From the NCBI RefSeq assembly GCF_029946145.1, contig NZ_JAQSDY010000012.1, forward strand, positions 62,001-126,000: a DNA stretch of 64,000 bases, written 5' to 3'. A program made the translations under genes and the position numbers. The notes below the pieces were generated by a model that was given only the letters and a program-made list of their open reading frames with translations, did not search any database and had not been told where the DNA came from. Each line of letters opens with the position of its first letter. The stretch's first letter is position 1. This DNA comes from Brevundimonas sp. (lineage in GTDB: Bacteria > Pseudomonadota > Alphaproteobacteria > Caulobacterales > Caulobacteraceae). Positions 43,518 through 55,200 of the stretch are shown piece by piece.

Positions 43518-45811
43518 ACCGGCCCCGCCTGCTGCTGTTTCTCGAGATTGCGGGCCAGCTGGGCGAAGCCGGCGCGGTACTGGACCGGCGGCTGGATACC
43601 GCGCCAGCCCAGTTCGGCGGCGGCGCGCAGGCTCCAGTTCGGATCGGCCAGATGGGGCCGAGCGAGGGCGCACAGGTCGGCGCGGCCGGCGGCGAGGATG
43701 CTGTTCACGTGGTCGGTCTCATAGATGTTGCCGACCGCCATGGTGACCACGCCCGCCTCATTGCGGATGCGATCGCTGAACGGGGTCTGGAACATGCGGC
43801 CGTAGACGGGGTGCGACTGCTCCGAGGTCTGGCCCGCCGAGACGTCGATCAGATCGCAGCCGGCCTCGGCGAACGCGCGGGCGATGGCGACCGAATCCTC
43901 CGGCGTCAGACCGTCCTCGACCCAGTCGCTGGCGGACAAGCGGACCGACATGGGCTTCTCGTCCGGCCAGACGGCGCGCATGGCGGCGAACACCTCCAGC
44001 GGGAAGCGCAACCGGTTGTCGACCGGGCCGCCGTAGTCGTCGGTGCGATGGTTCGACACCGGCGTCAGGAAGGACGACAGCAGATAGCCGTGGGCGCAAT
44101 GCAGCTCGACCATGTCGAATCCGGCTTCGTCGGCCCATCGGGTCGCGCGCACGAAGTCGTCGCCGACGCGGTCCATGTCGGCGCGGGTCATTTCACGCGG
44201 GATTCGGTCTTCGTCCGACCACGGAATGGCGGAGGCGGCGATCAGCGGCCAGCCGTCCTCGAGCGGCTGATCCGCGCGAGGCCCCCAAGGGCGTTCGACC
44301 GAGCCCTTGCGCCCGGCGTGGGCCAGCTGGATAGCGATGCGCGAACCCTGCCCGTGGACGAAGTCGACGATCCGCCGCCAGGCATCGCGATGCTCGGGCC
44401 GGTACATGCCCGCGCAACCCGGCGTGATCCGGGCGTCAGCCGAGACGTCGGTCATCTCGGTAAAGACCAGTCCCGCCCCGCCCAGCGCCCGACCGCCCAG
44501 GTGGACCAGATGGAAGTCGCCCACCATTCCGTCCTCGGCCGAATACATGCACATCGGCGAAACCACGACGCGGTTGGGCAGGGTCAGGCCGCGAAGACGC
44601 AGCGGCGCGAACATGGGTGGGGGAGGATTGTCCGTAGACGGAGCGCCGGCCTCGTCGGCGAACCAGCGCTCGATCCCGGTCAGGAAGTCGCGGTCGCGCA
44701 GGCGCAGGTTCTCGTGGCTGACGCGCTGGCTGCGGGTCAGCAGGCTGTAGGCGAACTGCAGCGGCTCCAGCCCGACATAGCGATCGACGGTCTCGAACCA
44801 TTCGGTCGAGTTGCGGGCGGCGCTCTGCAGCTTCAGCACCTCGACCCGGCGCTCCGCCTCATAGGCGGCCAGGGCGGCGTCGAGGTCGCCGCCGTCGGTC
44901 AGGGCTTCGGCCAGCCGGATGGCGTCCTCGAAGGCCAGCTTGGTGCCGGAACCGATCGAGAAATGGGCCGTGTGCGCCGCGTCGCCCAGCAGCACCACCT
45001 TGCCGTCGCGCCAACTGGAACAGGCGACGCGCGGGAAGTTGAGCCAGGCCGAGCCGCGCAGATGTTTCGCATTGCTCATCAGGGCATGGCCGCCCAGCCA
45101 GTCGGCGAACAGCGCCTCGGCCGCGCGGCAGGTCTGGTCCTGATCCATGGCGTCGAAGCCGAGGCCGCGCCACGTCGCCTCGGTGCATTCGACGATGAAG
45201 GTCGAGGCGCCCGGTTCGAACTGGTAGGCATGGGCCCAGATCCAGCCGTGCGGCGTCTCGACGAAGGCGAAGGTGAAGGCGTCGAAGGACTGTTTCGTGC
45301 CCAGCCAGATGTACTTGTTGGTCCGCACGTCGACATCGACACCGAAGGTTTCGGGATGGTCGTTGCGGGTCCGGCTGTTCAGGCCGTCGGCGGCGACCAC
45401 GACGTCGGCGGGCAGGGCGCGGATGTCGGCGACCTCGTCCTGGAAGCGCAGATCGACGCCCAGCGACCGGGCGCGTTCCTGCAGCACCGTCAGCAGCTTC
45501 TGACGGCCGATGCCCGCGAAGCCGTGGCCGCCTGACCGGATCGTCCGGCCGTGGATGTGCACGTCGATGTCGTCCCAGTGGACGAAGGCGGCCTCGATGG
45601 TCGCCGCCGTTTCCGGATCGTTGAGCTTCAGATTGGCCAGGGTCTGGTCGGAAAACACCACGCCCCAGCCGAAGGTGTCGTCGGGGCGGTTGCGTTCGTG
45701 CACGACCACGTCCAGCGCCGGATTTCTCAGCTTCAGCGATATGGCGAGATAGAGCCCGCCCGGACCCGCGCCCACGATCGCTATGCTGTTGACGGCCTGT
45801 GTCGACGACAT
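43514..45811 (-). CDS. 2-aminobenzoyl-CoA monooxygenase/reductase (bifunctional)
   Basis: A 765-residue fusion of two enzymes. Residues 1 to about 380 are an FAD monooxygenase ([14 protein letters not shown] near 13-26, [22 protein letters not shown]). From about 400 an Old-Yellow-Enzyme-type FMN reductase follows ([40 protein letters not shown]). This architecture is known for 2-aminobenzoyl-CoA monooxygenase/reductase and salicylyl-CoA 5-hydroxylase. With ligase, RidA and beta-oxidation genes behind it, anthranilate is the better guess; salicylate remains possible. First gene of the operon. Confidence 0.88.
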   Translation of the reverse strand: MSSTQAVNSIAIVGAGPGGLYLAISLKLRNPALDVVVHERNRPDDTFGWGVVFSDQTLANLKLNDPETAATIEAAFVHWDDIDVHIHGRTIRSGGHGFAGIGRQKLLTVLQERARSLGVDLRFQDEVADIRALPADVVVAADGLNSRTRNDHPETFGVDVDVRTNKYIWLGTKQSFDAFTFAFVETPHGWIWAHAYQFEPGASTFIVECTEATWRGLGFDAMDQDQTCRAAEALFADWLGGHALMSNAKHLRGSAWLNFPRVACSSWRDGKVVLLGDAAHTAHFSIGSGTKLAFEDAIRLAEALTDGGDLDAALAAYEAERRVEVLKLQSAARNSTEWFETVDRYVGLEPLQFAYSLLTRSQRVSHENLRLRDRDFLTGIERWFADEAGAPSTDNPPPPMFAPLRLRGLTLPNRVVVSPMCMYSAEDGMVGDFHLVHLGGRALGGAGLVFTEMTDVSADARITPGCAGMYRPEHRDAWRRIVDFVHGQGSRIAIQLAHAGRKGSVERPWGPRADQPLEDGWPLIAASAIPWSDEDRIPREMTRADMDRVGDDFVRATRWADEAGFDMVELHCAHGYLLSSFLTPVSNHRTDDYGGPVDNRLRFPLEVFAAMRAVWPDEKPMSVRLSASDWVEDGLTPEDSVAIARAFAEAGCDLIDVSAGQTSEQSHPVYGRMFQTPFSDRIRNEAGVVTMAVGNIYETDHVNSILAAGRADLCALARPHLADPNWSLRAAAELGWRGIQPPVQYRAGFAQLARNLEKQQQAGPV

Positions 45812-45925
45812 GTTTTAAGCCTAAAGCAAAATCTCGGGAGCGTCCACTGAACACGGCGGTGGCCGCGTCCCGGCATAGTCCGCTATGAGCTGATGGACGC
45901 CCACTCCGCACGAAGAACCATCCCC
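45812..45925. promoter_or_regulatory. Divergent promoter region, anthranilate operon and ALDH
   Basis: The 114 bp between the divergent operon and aldehyde dehydrogenase gene must hold both promoters. An AT-rich imperfect palindrome (TTTTAAGCCTAAAGCAAAA, 45,813-45,831) sits against the monooxygenase start and could be a MarR operator; support is weak. Confidence 0.35.
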
Positions 45926-47368
45926 ATGACCGAGACCCTCGAGCTTTCGCACTGGATCAACGGAGAGAAGGTCCCGGCCGACCGGCCGACTGAAAGCCGC
46001 AACCCGTCGGATACCCGCGAGGTCGTCGCGCGCGCGCCGGACGGGGATGTGGCCGAGGTCGATGCGGCCGTGGCCGCGGCCAAAGCCGCCTTCCCGGCCT
46101 GGTCCGAGGCGTCACCCGAGGTGCGCTCGGATATTCTCGACCGGGCGGGCACGCTGGTCATGGAGCGCCGCGAGGCCCTGGGCCGGCTGCTGTCGCGCGA
46201 GGAGGGCAAGACCCTGGCCGAGGGCATCGGCGAAACGGTCCGCGCCGGCCGCATCCTGAAATATTTCGCCGGCGAGGCTCTGCGGGTTCACGGCCAGAAC
46301 CTGGCCTCGGTGCGGCCCGGCGTGGAGATCCAGACCTACCGGCAGGCCGTGGGCGTCTATGGCCTGATCACGCCGTGGAACTTCCCGATCGCCATTCCGG
46401 CCTGGAAGGCGGCGCCGGCCCTGGCCTTCGGCAATACGGTGGTGATGAAACCGGCCGGACCGACCCCGGCGACGGCGGAAGCCCTGGTCGCCATCCTGCA
46501 TGAGGCGGGCCTGCCCAAGGGGGTGCTGAACCTCGTCATCGGCCGCGGCCGGGTTGGGCAGGCTATCGTCGATCATCCGGACGTGGACGGCCTCAGCTTC
46601 ACGGGATCGCAGGGCGTGGGCGCCGGCGTGGCGGCGGGCGCCGTCAGGCGGCAGGCGCGAGTCCAGCTGGAAATGGGCGGCAAGAACCCGCTGATCGTGC
46701 TGGATGACTGCGACCTCGACCGGGCCGTGCAGATCGCCCTCGACGGCTCGTTCTTCGCCACCGGCCAGCGCTGCACGGCCTCCAGCCGGCTGATCGTCCA
46801 GGACGGGATTCACGACCGCTTCGTCGCGGCCCTCGCCGAAAAGGTTTCGGCGCTACGTGTCGGCGATGCGCTGGATCCCGACACCCAGATGGGTCCCGCA
46901 GTGTCCGAGGATCAGATGGAGACGTCGTACCGCTATATCGACATCGCCCGAAGCGAGGGCGGACGCGTCGTCGCCGGGGGCGAGCGTCTGAATCTCGAGA
47001 AGCCGGGCTGGTACGTCCAGCCGACCCTGATCGCGGACACGGGCGCGGAGACGCGGATCAACAACGAGGAAGTCTTCGGACCCGTCGCCTCGGCGATCCG
47101 GGTCAAGAGCTACGAAGAGGCGCTGGCCATCGCCAACGGGGTCGAGTTTGGCCTTTCGGCGGGTATTGTCACCAGCTCCCTGAAACACGCTCGCGATTTC
47201 CAGCGCCGCGCCCGCGCGGGCATGGTGATGGTCAATCTGCCGACCGCCGGCGTCGACTATCACGTCCCGTTCGGCGGCTCGAAGGCGTCCAGCTATGGCG
47301 CGCGCGAGCAGGGATTCGCGGCGGTGGAGTTCTTCACCCAGACCAAGACGGCCTACAGCTGGTCGTGA
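45926..47368 (+). CDS. Aldehyde dehydrogenase, KGSADH-like
   Basis: A 480-residue NAD(P)-dependent aldehyde dehydrogenase. The NAD-fold contacts PWNFPIAIPAWK, the general base Glu in LEMGGKNPLIVLDD and the catalytic Cys in FATGQRCTASSRL are present. The pattern fits alpha-ketoglutaric-semialdehyde or 2,5-dioxopentanoate dehydrogenases. It is divergent from the anthranilate operon; whether it serves that pathway is unknown. ATG 45926 is preferred; an upstream in-frame ATG at 45893 adds 11 residues. A perfect 6-bp inverted repeat follows the stop at 47,382-47,399. Confidence 0.88.
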   Translation: MTETLELSHWINGEKVPADRPTESRNPSDTREVVARAPDGDVAEVDAAVAAAKAAFPAWSEASPEVRSDILDRAGTLVMERREALGRLLSREEGKTLAEGIGETVRAGRILKYFAGEALRVHGQNLASVRPGVEIQTYRQAVGVYGLITPWNFPIAIPAWKAAPALAFGNTVVMKPAGPTPATAEALVAILHEAGLPKGVLNLVIGRGRVGQAIVDHPDVDGLSFTGSQGVGAGVAAGAVRRQARVQLEMGGKNPLIVLDDCDLDRAVQIALDGSFFATGQRCTASSRLIVQDGIHDRFVAALAEKVSALRVGDALDPDTQMGPAVSEDQMETSYRYIDIARSEGGRVVAGGERLNLEKPGWYVQPTLIADTGAETRINNEEVFGPVASAIRVKSYEEALAIANGVEFGLSAGIVTSSLKHARDFQRRARAGMVMVNLPTAGVDYHVPFGGSKASSYGAREQGFAAVEFFTQTKTAYSWS

Positions 47369-47381
47369 ACGGGACCGGTTG

Positions 47382-47399
47382 GCGGAACGGATATTCCGC
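47382..47399. terminator. Short inverted repeat after ALDH gene
   Basis: GCGGAA cggata TTCCGC lies 14 bp after the stop, without a T-tract. It may act as a weak terminator or as an operator for the AraC-type gene downstream. Confidence 0.3.
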
Positions 47400-47503
47400 A
47401 TAGCGTGATTTCTTGACGAACGCGGATCAATCAGACCATGTGTTCGCAAGCCAGTTGGCGTGTCGCGCCTGATTCCAGTTAAATTGTAGCGTTCCAGTAC
47501 CGC

Positions 47504-48487
47504 ATGTCCGAGCGTTTCAGTTTCAACAGCGATGCGCTTCCCCGGGAAGAGGCGTTCCAGGCCTATGCGTTGTTGTACAACAACGGTTCGGACGTCACCC
47601 GGGGCGAAGGAGAGTTTCGGGCGGAGGTCCGGGCGTGGCGGCTGGAGGGACTGCTGCTGTTCGAGCGGCGCCTATCGGGCGTTGTCCATTCCCGCGGCGC
47701 CCGTGCGGGGACCGATGGTTTTGACCACATCGTACTCAGCCTTGTGCTGTCTGGCCGGGTGACGGGCGGACAGGCCAGCGGGTTTGGGGAGGCGGTCGCC
47801 GGCGAAATCTATGTGACCGACACCTCGCGACCTTCGCGGACCGCGTTTGAGTCCGCCCATGTGCTGACCGCCAGCGTTTCGAAAGAGATTATCGAGGCCG
47901 CGCGGGGCGGCATCGCGGGTTTGCACGGACGCATCCTGAAACCCCCGCGCAACCTGATGCTGGCTGACTATCTCCAGTCCCTGGCCCGAAACGGCGATGC
48001 GATCGAGACAGAGGCGCAGCCGGGGCTGTCGCGCGCCTTCATCCACGTTCTGGCTTCGGTTGAGGACAAGGGTGTGCGCGGCAGCGAAGCGCGCCGGGGG
48101 GAATATCTTCGCCGGGACGCCGTCGAACGGATGATCATCGAGAATCTGGGTGATGCCTGCCTGTCTGTCGCGACCCTGAGCCGGGGCATGGGCATGTCCC
48201 GTTCGGCCCTTTATCGGCTGTTCGAGGACTATGGCGGTGTCGCCCGCCTGATCCAGAAGCGGCGCCTGGACGGCGTTCGGCAGGCGCTGGACAATCGCGA
48301 GCCGGCCCAGGTGGCGGACCTGGCGCGGACCTTCGGGTTCACGGACGAAGCCCAGCTCAGCCGGCTCTTCCGCGAAGCCTACGAGGTTTCACCCCAAGCC
48401 TATCGCGAAGAGGTAGCGGCCTCCAGGCCCGATGATCCCGTGGACAGTCGTCGCAGATGGGCCGGCTGGATGGGCGAACTCTCGTAG
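47504..48487 (+). CDS. AraC-family transcriptional regulator
   Basis: A 327-residue regulator. The N-terminal part (to about 180) is a cupin-like AraC-binding domain. The C-terminal about 215-310 has two helix-turn-helices (VATLSRGMGMSRSALYRLFE and VADLARTFGFTDEAQLSRLFREAY). It is probably a regulator of the adjoining aldehyde dehydrogenase or of an unseen target. ATG 47504 is well placed though its ribosome site is weak. A strong hairpin follows it. Confidence 0.88.
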   Translation: MSERFSFNSDALPREEAFQAYALLYNNGSDVTRGEGEFRAEVRAWRLEGLLLFERRLSGVVHSRGARAGTDGFDHIVLSLVLSGRVTGGQASGFGEAVAGEIYVTDTSRPSRTAFESAHVLTASVSKEIIEAARGGIAGLHGRILKPPRNLMLADYLQSLARNGDAIETEAQPGLSRAFIHVLASVEDKGVRGSEARRGEYLRRDAVERMIIENLGDACLSVATLSRGMGMSRSALYRLFEDYGGVARLIQKRRLDGVRQALDNREPAQVADLARTFGFTDEAQLSRLFREAYEVSPQAYREEVAASRPDDPVDSRRRWAGWMGELS

Positions 48488-48502
48488 CACCACGCAAAAG
48501 AA

Positions 48503-48530
48503 AACGGCGGCCCTGGAAGGAGCCGCCGTT
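48503..48530. terminator. Bidirectional terminator hairpin
   Basis: AACGGCGGC (48,503-48,511) pairs perfectly with GCCGCCGTT (48,522-48,530) around a 10-base loop. It is flanked by AAAAGAAAA on the left, giving a T-run on the minus strand. It separates the convergent AraC gene and the small exported protein gene. Confidence 0.75.
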
Positions 48531-48571
48531 CCTGTTGGTCTCGAAGCCGACGAAAACGTCAGCCGGTCGAC

Positions 48572-48802
48572 TTAGTCGCTTTCGGAGTCGTCGTCGGCGG
48601 CCGTGACGGCGGCGAAGGCGGCGATGGCCACCACAGCGAAGATCAGGCCGGGGGCGATGCCGCCGCCGAATTCGTCGGAGGCGCCAGCGGTGCTGCCCAC
48701 GCGGTCAGCGACGCTCGGAGCGGCGGAAACCTGGTTGGCGGCGACGGCCTGGCCGGCGATCAGCAGGGCGCCGGTCGCGATTGCAGCAAGAGTTTTTTTC
48801 AT
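48572..48802 (-). CDS. Small exported membrane protein, acidic C-terminus
   Basis: A 76-residue protein. It has a signal-like N-terminus (MKKTLAAIATGALLIAGQAVA, cleavage after AVA) and a second hydrophobic helix (GLIFAVVAIAAFAAVTAA, about residues 52-69), ending in DDDSESD. ATG 48802 is chosen over the 24-residue longer frame. Small proteins of this pattern are common in alphaproteobacteria and unassigned. Function unknown. Confidence 0.65.
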   Translation of the reverse strand: MKKTLAAIATGALLIAGQAVAANQVSAAPSVADRVGSTAGASDEFGGGIAPGLIFAVVAIAAFAAVTAADDDSESD

Positions 48803-49286
48803 GGGTCGGCTCCGTGATGATTTAGACAGCGTCGGCGAACACAACACCACGCGAGAGCGTTGGTTGCAAGCCAAGGCCGCTATGTCCCACGTCTATTGCC
48901 TTGACGCCACAGGTTACAATGAGAGAACGACGAATTTCGTTCGAACTGTGGCGTGGAAGGCTCAACTGCAAGTACCGGTGTCCCGGTTGTTTGCACATCC
49001 TTAAGTCTAAAATCGTCAGCGCGCTGCAAGATTGAGACCTCACACACGGTCGTAAACGTGTGCCGCCGCACGGAGAAAATCGCCTTCAGCAGTGCGCTGG
49101 AAGGGGAGAATCCCGTGGCAGGCGAGGCGTCCCAAGTTTGGGACGAACGCCGCTATGCGAGCCGTTCCTTCACTATGGTTGCCAATGTATTACCGCCGTC
49201 CGTTTGGTGTGGGCGACCTGTGCTCCCTCTGTGCGTGTCTGGTGTTTTGTGTCGGCGGAAGCCGGCCGTTCGGGGTGGGTTTCTAC
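48803..49286. other. Long upstream region of the autotransporter gene
   Basis: About 480 bp hold the promoters of the divergent small protein and autotransporter. The autotransporter frame is open from 49,092, but the 65 extra residues are Cys/Trp/Arg-rich and unlike a signal peptide. I see no clear consensus promoter. Confidence 0.4.
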
Positions 49287-52200
49287 ATGTCGGCTTCCAA
49301 CAAGCGTCCCGTCGCGGGCTCGCGCTCGCCTGCTCGCTCGAACACCGGCGCCGACGCGGCGCGTCGGACGCGGATGGGGCTGCTGGGTTCGACGGCGCTG
49401 ATCGCGGCGTCGCTGGCGGTGTCTCCGGCCTTCGCCCAGACGACGATCGCCAGCCCCGTCGGGGGCGGCACAATCACCCGGACAGGCGGCAGTTCGAGCT
49501 CCACGGACCAGACCGGAAGCGGCGGCGGCGTCCTGATCAGCAACGTCACGCAAGCGGCGGCGATCACGGTCAACGGCGTCACGATCAACAATACGACCGG
49601 GGCGCCGACCATCGACGCCCTGCGCATCCAGGGCGAGACCGGCACTCTGAACTCGGGCGGTGCACTGCTCACCGGCACGAACCTTCTCACCACCACGACC
49701 GCCGGCGGCTCGGCCCTCTATGTGACGGCCAACGGCAACGTCGGCGTCACGATCAACTCCAGCGGCTCCGTCTTCACCGGCAGCTATGGCGTCAACATCC
49801 AGGCGCCGAGCGGTTACATCGACTTCAACTCGGTGAACCAGAGCCAGTCGTTCATCGGCAATGGCACGCACATCGCCGGCCTCAACGCGGTCAGCGCCGT
49901 CAACGCCGGCCTCCGACTGGGCTCGTCGACGTTCACGGGCTTCGACACCGGCATCAATGCGAGCAATTTCTTCGGCAGTTTCGTCGAGATGACGGGCGGT
50001 TCGATCAACGCCCTGGTCACCGGCATCCGCACCGATGCGACGGGCGGCGGCAGCACCATTGAATCCCAGGCGGCCATCGTCGCTCCGACGGGCATCCACT
50101 CGACCAACACCAACGGAACCACGATCACCACCAGCGGCGCGGGGACGATCAACAGCACCGGGGCGGGAACCGGGACGGGGATCATCGCGACCAGCTCGGG
50201 CGGAACGACCGCCGTGACGGTCAATGTGGGCGCGGCGATCGGCACGACAACGGCGCACGGCGTCGGCGTGCTTGCCTCGACCACCGGCACATCGACGGGC
50301 GCGATCAACATCACGACGACTGCAGCGATCGTCGCCACGGGCCGCGCCATCAGCGCGACCGCGGGGACGTTCGGCAACACCGGCGCGATCACCCTGGGCG
50401 GCAACGTTACCGGCGCGACCGGCGTCTATACGAATGTCGGCAACTATACGGTCGGCATCGGCGCGGGCGTGACCGTGACCTCGACCGGCAACGGCTCCAG
50501 CAACGCCGCCCTGTATCTGGTCAACGGGACCAACACGGTCACCAACAACGGCTCCCTGGTCGCCAGCGGCACGGGCAGCCACGGCGTGCACTTCAGCAGC
50601 GACGGCCTGGTGACCAACACGGCGACCGGCACGATCACCGGTTCGACCGGAATTTGGTACCAGAACGTCGCTTCGGTGATCAACGCCGGAACGATCGCCG
50701 GAAACGGGGCGACCGGCACCGCCGGCGTGTATGGCTCCAGCGGCGTGAACGTGACCAACACGGGCACGATCACGGGTTACGATGGCGTCTATTCGGGCGG
50801 CAACCCCACCGTTCACACCAACACCGGCGGCACAATCACGGGCGTTTCGCACGGCTACAACATCACCGGCGGACGGGTCACCCTGACCAATACCGGTGTC
50901 ATCAACACTGTCGGCGGAACGGGCGGCGCCGGCCTCTCGGGCCTGCGGCTGAACACCTCCCTCACGCAAACCAACACCATCACAAACAGCGGCGCGATCA
51001 CCGGGGGCGGCGACGCCACGCACGGCTATGGCGTCGAGGTCGAGGACGGCATTCTGACGCTGACCAACCAGTCGGGGGGCGTCATCACCGGCGGGATCGG
51101 CGGGATCCTGATCAGCAGCGACGACCTGGCGACGCTTAACCTCAACCTCGGATCGACCGTGACGGGTCAACTCCTGTCTACCAGCACCGGCGCACGCACG
51201 GTGACGGTGGCGGGGCTGCTGGACGGCGCCTACAACGCAGCGACCGGGAGCGGCGTCGACACCCTCACCCTGGCCTCGACCGGCTCGATCACGGGGGCCG
51301 TCACGCTCGGCGCCGGCGAAGACGTGTTCAACTGGCAGGGCGGGACCTTCGCTTCGATCAACGGGGGCACAGGTTCGGCCGATGCCTTCAACAGCGCGCT
51401 CGGCGTCGGCGTCAGCGGCTCGCTCGACCTGGGCCTCCTGAGCAATTTCGACACCTATAACCACCTGTCCGGCAATCTGACCCTGACGGGAACGCGCGCC
51501 ACCGGACCGGGCTGGAACCTCGTTCCCGGATCCAGCCTCACACTGGACGGGTCGCTGACCGCGACAACCGGTACCGGGTACGGGATCACCATGAACGGCA
51601 ACGGATCGCCGGCCACCGTCGCGATCCTGACAGGGGCCGCGCTGAACGGCTATGTCGGCGTCTGGTTCAACACCGGTGGGGCGAACAACTTCAGCAACGC
51701 CGGCACGGTGGCTGGCTCAAACACAGGTCTCCTGACGAACGGCGCGCTCACGGCGGTCAACACCGGAACCGTCACGGCAGGCACGGGCGGCGCCTTCAGC
51801 TTCGGATTCGCCACCTCCAACCTGACGAACACGGGCACGGTGACCGGCGGCAGCGACGCCACGACGGGCTTCGGCGTCCTGTCGCAGTATGCGGGCGCCA
51901 CGGTCACCAACAACGCGGGCACGATCAGCGGCGGCGCCGGTGGTATTACCAGCGGTTCGATCCAGGGGGCGACCTACGGCGGCCTGCTTACGGTCACCAA
52001 CGCCGCCGGGGCCGAGATCGGCGGCGCGGTCGCGATCACCACGGGCGGCTCGTCCCGTCTGACCCTCAACAACACCGGCCGCATCCTGGGCGGCGCGAAC
52101 GGCGGCGTTGTCGCCAACGGCAGCGGCAGCCCCGTGTCGATCACCAACAACGCAGGCGGCCAGATCGTGGGCAGCGGCGGCTATGCGATCTTCAGCGCGA

Positions 52201-55200
52201 CCGCGGCCACGATCAATAACGCCGGCCTTATCGGCGGCGGAACCGTCGATGGCGGCGGCGTGTACACGGCGAGCGGCAACAACAACGCCATCCGCCTGGA
52301 AGCGGCCAGTACGGTCATCAACTCCGGCACCATCACCGGCGGGTCCGGCGGCGGCATCCGCGCGAACGCCGCGCTGAACCTGACCAACACCTCGACGGGG
52401 ATCATCAACGGTCTCGGCACGGGCCTGGGCACGTCTCACGGCGTGTCCGTCGTCGGCGCGGCGACCATTCTGAACGCGGGCTCGATCACCGGGACCCAGG
52501 CGAACGCCGCCGGCGTCTATACGAACGGGGCGAGCACGGTCACCAACGCCGCCGGCGGCTTGCTGGGCACCACGGGCGGCTACGGCGTCTATTTCAACAG
52601 CGGCGCCGGCACGTTCAACAACTACGGAACCGTCACGGGCGACCTGGCCGCTTTCGCCGGAGTCTTCGGAACCGGGACCCTCAATCTGTTCGCCGGCTCG
52701 GTCACGGGCGCGATCGAAACGGGCGGCTTCAACGATACCCTGGCGATCTACAGCGGAACCGGCACGACCTTCGCGGGGCTGACCGACGGCGGTTCAGGCA
52801 TCACGCTGCAGACCGCGGGCGCAAACGCCGCCGCGACGGTCGGCACGGTCAACCTGGGCGGCGGCACGGATACGCTGCAGCTGCGTGGCGCGGGCGATGA
52901 CAGCGGCGCGAACGGCGCAGCGGGCTCGCTGGATCTGGGCGGCTCCACCATCAACACGGCCGAGGTGCTGACCAAGCTGGACAACGGCACCTGGACCCTG
53001 ACGGGCGCGGCCGCGGTTCCGGGCATGACGATCAACGCCGGCATGGGCGGGTCCGCCGGCCTGCTGATCTTCAGCGGCACGGGCCTCACCGGGGCGATCA
53101 ACGTCAACGGCGCCACGGTTCGCGCAACCACTACGACGGCGTTCGGAACCGGCACGCTGCACATGATCGATCCGACGATCCAGTTCGCGGCGACCGGAAC
53201 CTACGCCAACGACATCTCGCTGGAGGTCGTGAACGGCCAGCAGGCCATCGATCCCACCTGGCTGCGCAACATCAGCGGCGGGACGATCACCCTTTCGGGT
53301 CGGATCTACGAAACCGGCGGAGTCGGCGGGGCCAACCAGTACGTCACCTTTGACGGCGGCACGACCATTCTGACCAACACCGGCAACATCTGGGGCGGGG
53401 TCACCGCCATCAACGCGGGCACGACCCTGCAGGGGGCGACCAACACCATTTCCGGCGGCTCGATCGCCAACGCTGGCGCGCTTGTGTTCAACCAGAACGT
53501 CGATGGAACCTTCGTCGGCGATATCTCCGGCGCGGGCACGCTGCAGATCAATGCGCCCTCGCAGGCCGTCACGCTGAGCGGTGTCAACACCTTCAGCGGC
53601 GCGACGACGATCACCGCTGGCACGCTCATCGCCAGCGGCGGGTCGGCCGTCGGCGACCTGAGCGCCGTGACGATCGCCAGCGGCGCGACCCTTCAGCTGG
53701 CGAACAGCGAGACGATCGGCGGCCTGACCGGCGCCGGCACGGCGCGGGTGCTCGGCAACACGCTGACCCTCGGCGGCAACGACGCCTCCACCACCTTCTC
53801 GGGATCGATCACCGATCAGACGCCCGTCGCCTATGTCGGCAGCTGGAACGTCGCCGCCGGCCCGAACTGGTCCATCAATCCACCGACCTACACTGGCCAG
53901 GAAGCCGCGGCCCTGCTGTTCGGCGGCGCTGCCGGCGATTATCGCATCTCGACGGCCGGCGCGAGCACCTCGACCATCACTGACACGGCCTGGTACAACC
54001 GGTACGGCGGCAACCCGGCGAACTTCACCGAGCTGGCGGTCGACGCCCGCATCGACACCGGCGGCGCCGGGTACAACAACCAGGGTGACAGCTCCGCCTA
54101 TGTGGGCGATCACACCGGCACGCCCACCTTCAACTACGCCTTCAGCGGCGGCGTCGCCCTCGGTGGCGGCTTGACCAAGACCGGCACGGGCACGCTGACG
54201 CTGTCCGGAACCAACAACTACACCGGCCTGACCTCGATCACCGGCGGCACGCTGGTGGTGCAGAACGGCGCGGCGATCTCGAATCTCAGCACCGTCGACG
54301 TGCTGAGCCCCGGGGCCTTCTCGGTTGCAAATACGGAGACGATCGCCAGTCTGACGGGGACCGGCGCCACGACGATCGCGAGCGGCCAGACGCTGACGCT
54401 GGCAAGCGGCGCCGGAACCTACACCGGGAACATCACCGGCGGCTCGCTGGTTCTCGCCTCGGGGTCCTGGACCTACGGCGGCGTGCGAAGCGGCGGCGAC
54501 GCCACCGGCGTCGTCCTGACCGGCTCCAACACCACCCTGAACGTCGCCACGACCGCCTCGGTCCAGAGCGGCCAGTTCAACGGCGTGCGCCTGAACGGGA
54601 CCAACACGACGCTGACCAACCTGGGCCTGATCCAGAACGCCGGTACGGGCGGCGACGGCGCCGTGGGCGCGGGCGTGTTCGTCATTGACGCGGCCGGCAC
54701 TACGACGACGATCAACAACGGCTCGGTCTCGGACACGGGCGCCGGCTCGACCATCCGGGGCTACAACGCGGGCATCCGGCACGACAACAGCGCGCTGGGC
54801 ACGCTGGTGGTCAATAACTACGGCCGCGTCCTGGGCGACGTTTATAACGGCATCGAGAACACCAACGGCGGCCTGACCCTCAACAACTTCGCCGGCGGTG
54901 AGATCTACACCCTGGTCGGCAACGGCGTCTCGAGCGCCTCGGCCGGAGCTGTAACGGTGACGAACGCGGGCGTGATCGGCCGCGACATCGCCAATACGCA
55001 GACCGTGGGCGGCTATGGCGTCGTTACAAATGGCGCCCTGACGCTCGTGAACCAGGTCGGCGGCCTGATCACCGGAAGCCTGGGAGGCGTAAGCGCCGCC
55101 TCGAGCGCATCCATCACCAACGCGGGTTCGATCACGGGCGCGGGAGCGGGCTCCTACGGCGTATCGATGACGGCGGGCGGGTCGGTCACCAACCAGTCCG

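Noticed and set aside
43518-43673. SDR gene extended to 43,673
   Set aside because: The extension is antisense-like Arg/Pro-rich sequence; ATG 43,517 sits at the Rossmann fold start with a 4-bp coupling.
49173-51464. A 763-codon minus-strand frame opposite the autotransporter N-terminal half
   Set aside because: Same cause and same composition as the longer antisense frame.
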